Part shown: piece by piece, positions 63,823 through 64,000 of the stretch | How the letters are laid out: the number at the start of each line of letters is the position of its first letter | Numbering within the stretch: position 1 is the first letter of the stretch | Source of the DNA: Spongiibacteraceae bacterium UBA5047 | Lineage (GTDB): Bacteria; Pseudomonadota; Gammaproteobacteria; Pseudomonadales; Spongiibacteraceae | Assembly (NCBI GenBank): GCA_002415025.1 | Contig: DIBR01000015.1 | Location: 22,579-86,578, forward strand | Direction of reading: 5' to 3' | Length of the DNA: 64,000 nt | The notes under the pieces: model-generated | Told to the model about the DNA's origin: nothing | The model's database searches: none | What the model saw: only the letters and a program-made list of their open reading frames with translations | Position numbers and translations under genes: made by a program

Positions 63823-63833
63823 GCACCTATCTA
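63804..63833. repeat. 15-bp tandem duplication at the mutL/miaA junction
   Basis: CCACGCACCTATCTG (63804-63818) is followed directly by CCACGCACCTATCTA (63819-63833). The second copy contains the mutL stop codon and one possible miaA GTG start; the first contains an alternative miaA GTG. Confidence 0.85.
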
Positions 63834-64000
63834 CCTCTCAAAAACCACTTGTCCAGCTCAGGCAGCGATACCTGAACCCAGGTCGGGCGACCGTGGTTAC
63901 ACTGACCGCTGCGCTCGGTGGCCTCCATATCGCGCAGCAAGGCATTCATTTCCGGAATTGTCAGCCGGCGATTTGCGCGCACCGAACCGTGGCAGGCCAT
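63827..64000 (-). CDS. mutL: DNA mismatch repair protein MutL, C-terminal end
   Basis: The last 57 codons of mutL are in the window and read MACHGSVRANRRLTIPEM and onward to KWFLRGR before TAG. This is the highly conserved end of the MutL dimerisation domain. The cysteine/histidine segment (GQCNHGRPTW) is the C-terminal metal-site motif of MutL proteins with endonuclease activity; the matching DQHA motif would lie outside the window. Upstream of miaA is its usual place. Confidence 0.93.
   Translation of the reverse strand: MACHGSVRANRRLTIPEMNALLRDMEATERSGQCNHGRPTWVQVSLPELDKWFLRGR

Overview
The window reads as chromosomal DNA of a moderately GC-rich, aerobic gammaproteobacterium. Three housekeeping blocks point to the Pseudomonadales/Cellvibrionales side of the class: thrS-infC-rpmI-rplT-pheS-pheT-ihfA-merR next to a tRNA-Pro(GGG), mutL-miaA-hfq-hflX-hflK-hflC-DUF2065-hisZ-purA, and a complete leucine/isovalerate (liu) operon under a MerR-type LiuR. 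Two TonB-dependent receptors, several acyl-CoA enzymes and a luciferase-like monooxygenase suggest a lipid-using, possibly marine lineage. The genus cannot be fixed from sequence alone.

Layout. 1-2.9 kb: a partial SDR, an LLM flavin monooxygenase and a double MarR regulator, all on the minus strand. 2.9-6.7 kb: a TonB receptor followed 10 bp later by a polytopic protein that resembles eukaryotic TM6SF1/TM6SF2 over its full length; their likely promoter holds a palindrome in its spacer. 6.7-9.0 kb: a second TonB receptor with a one-base frameshift. 9.1-15.8 kb: a type I restriction-modification operon, hsdM-hsdS-rhuM/fic-repeat ORF-hsdR, with two in-frame insertions of one interspersed repeat family. 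16-25 kb: tRNA-Pro, MscS channel, merR-ihfA-pheT-pheS and rplT-rpmI-infC-thrS. 25-37 kb: a DUF2780 protein, an alpha/beta hydrolase and the liuR-A-B-C-D-E plus acetoacetyl-CoA synthetase operon, interrupted between liuB and liuC by a 499-bp element with long terminal inverted repeats. 37-42.7 kb: a secreted esterase-like lipoprotein, YaeQ, a membrane protein, a DUF4124 protein and a pseudopilin. 42.7-47.6 kb: an SDR / APH-type kinase / acyl-CoA dehydrogenase / histidine-phosphatase-fold gene set divergent from a LysR regulator, which looks like an unfused version of the vertebrate ACAD10/ACAD11 and Pseudomonas Lva 4-hydroxyacyl-CoA route. 47.6-56 kb: an NMT1-CHASE-PAS-GGDEF-EAL protein, Uup, and a YHYH lipoprotein with an overlapping small secreted partner. 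56-64 kb: purA to mutL.

Intergenic DNA carries at least four repeat families: GTAG-type REP palindromes with stem covariation, a second palindrome family of the GTGGGAGCCTGC type, the TTCGACAGGCTCA family (arrayed in the restriction operon), and the 499-bp inverted-repeat element. The best candidates for something little described are the MarR/TonB receptor/TM6SF-like unit, the split ACAD11-like operon with its altered phosphatase-fold protein, and the repeat-built ORF inside the restriction operon.
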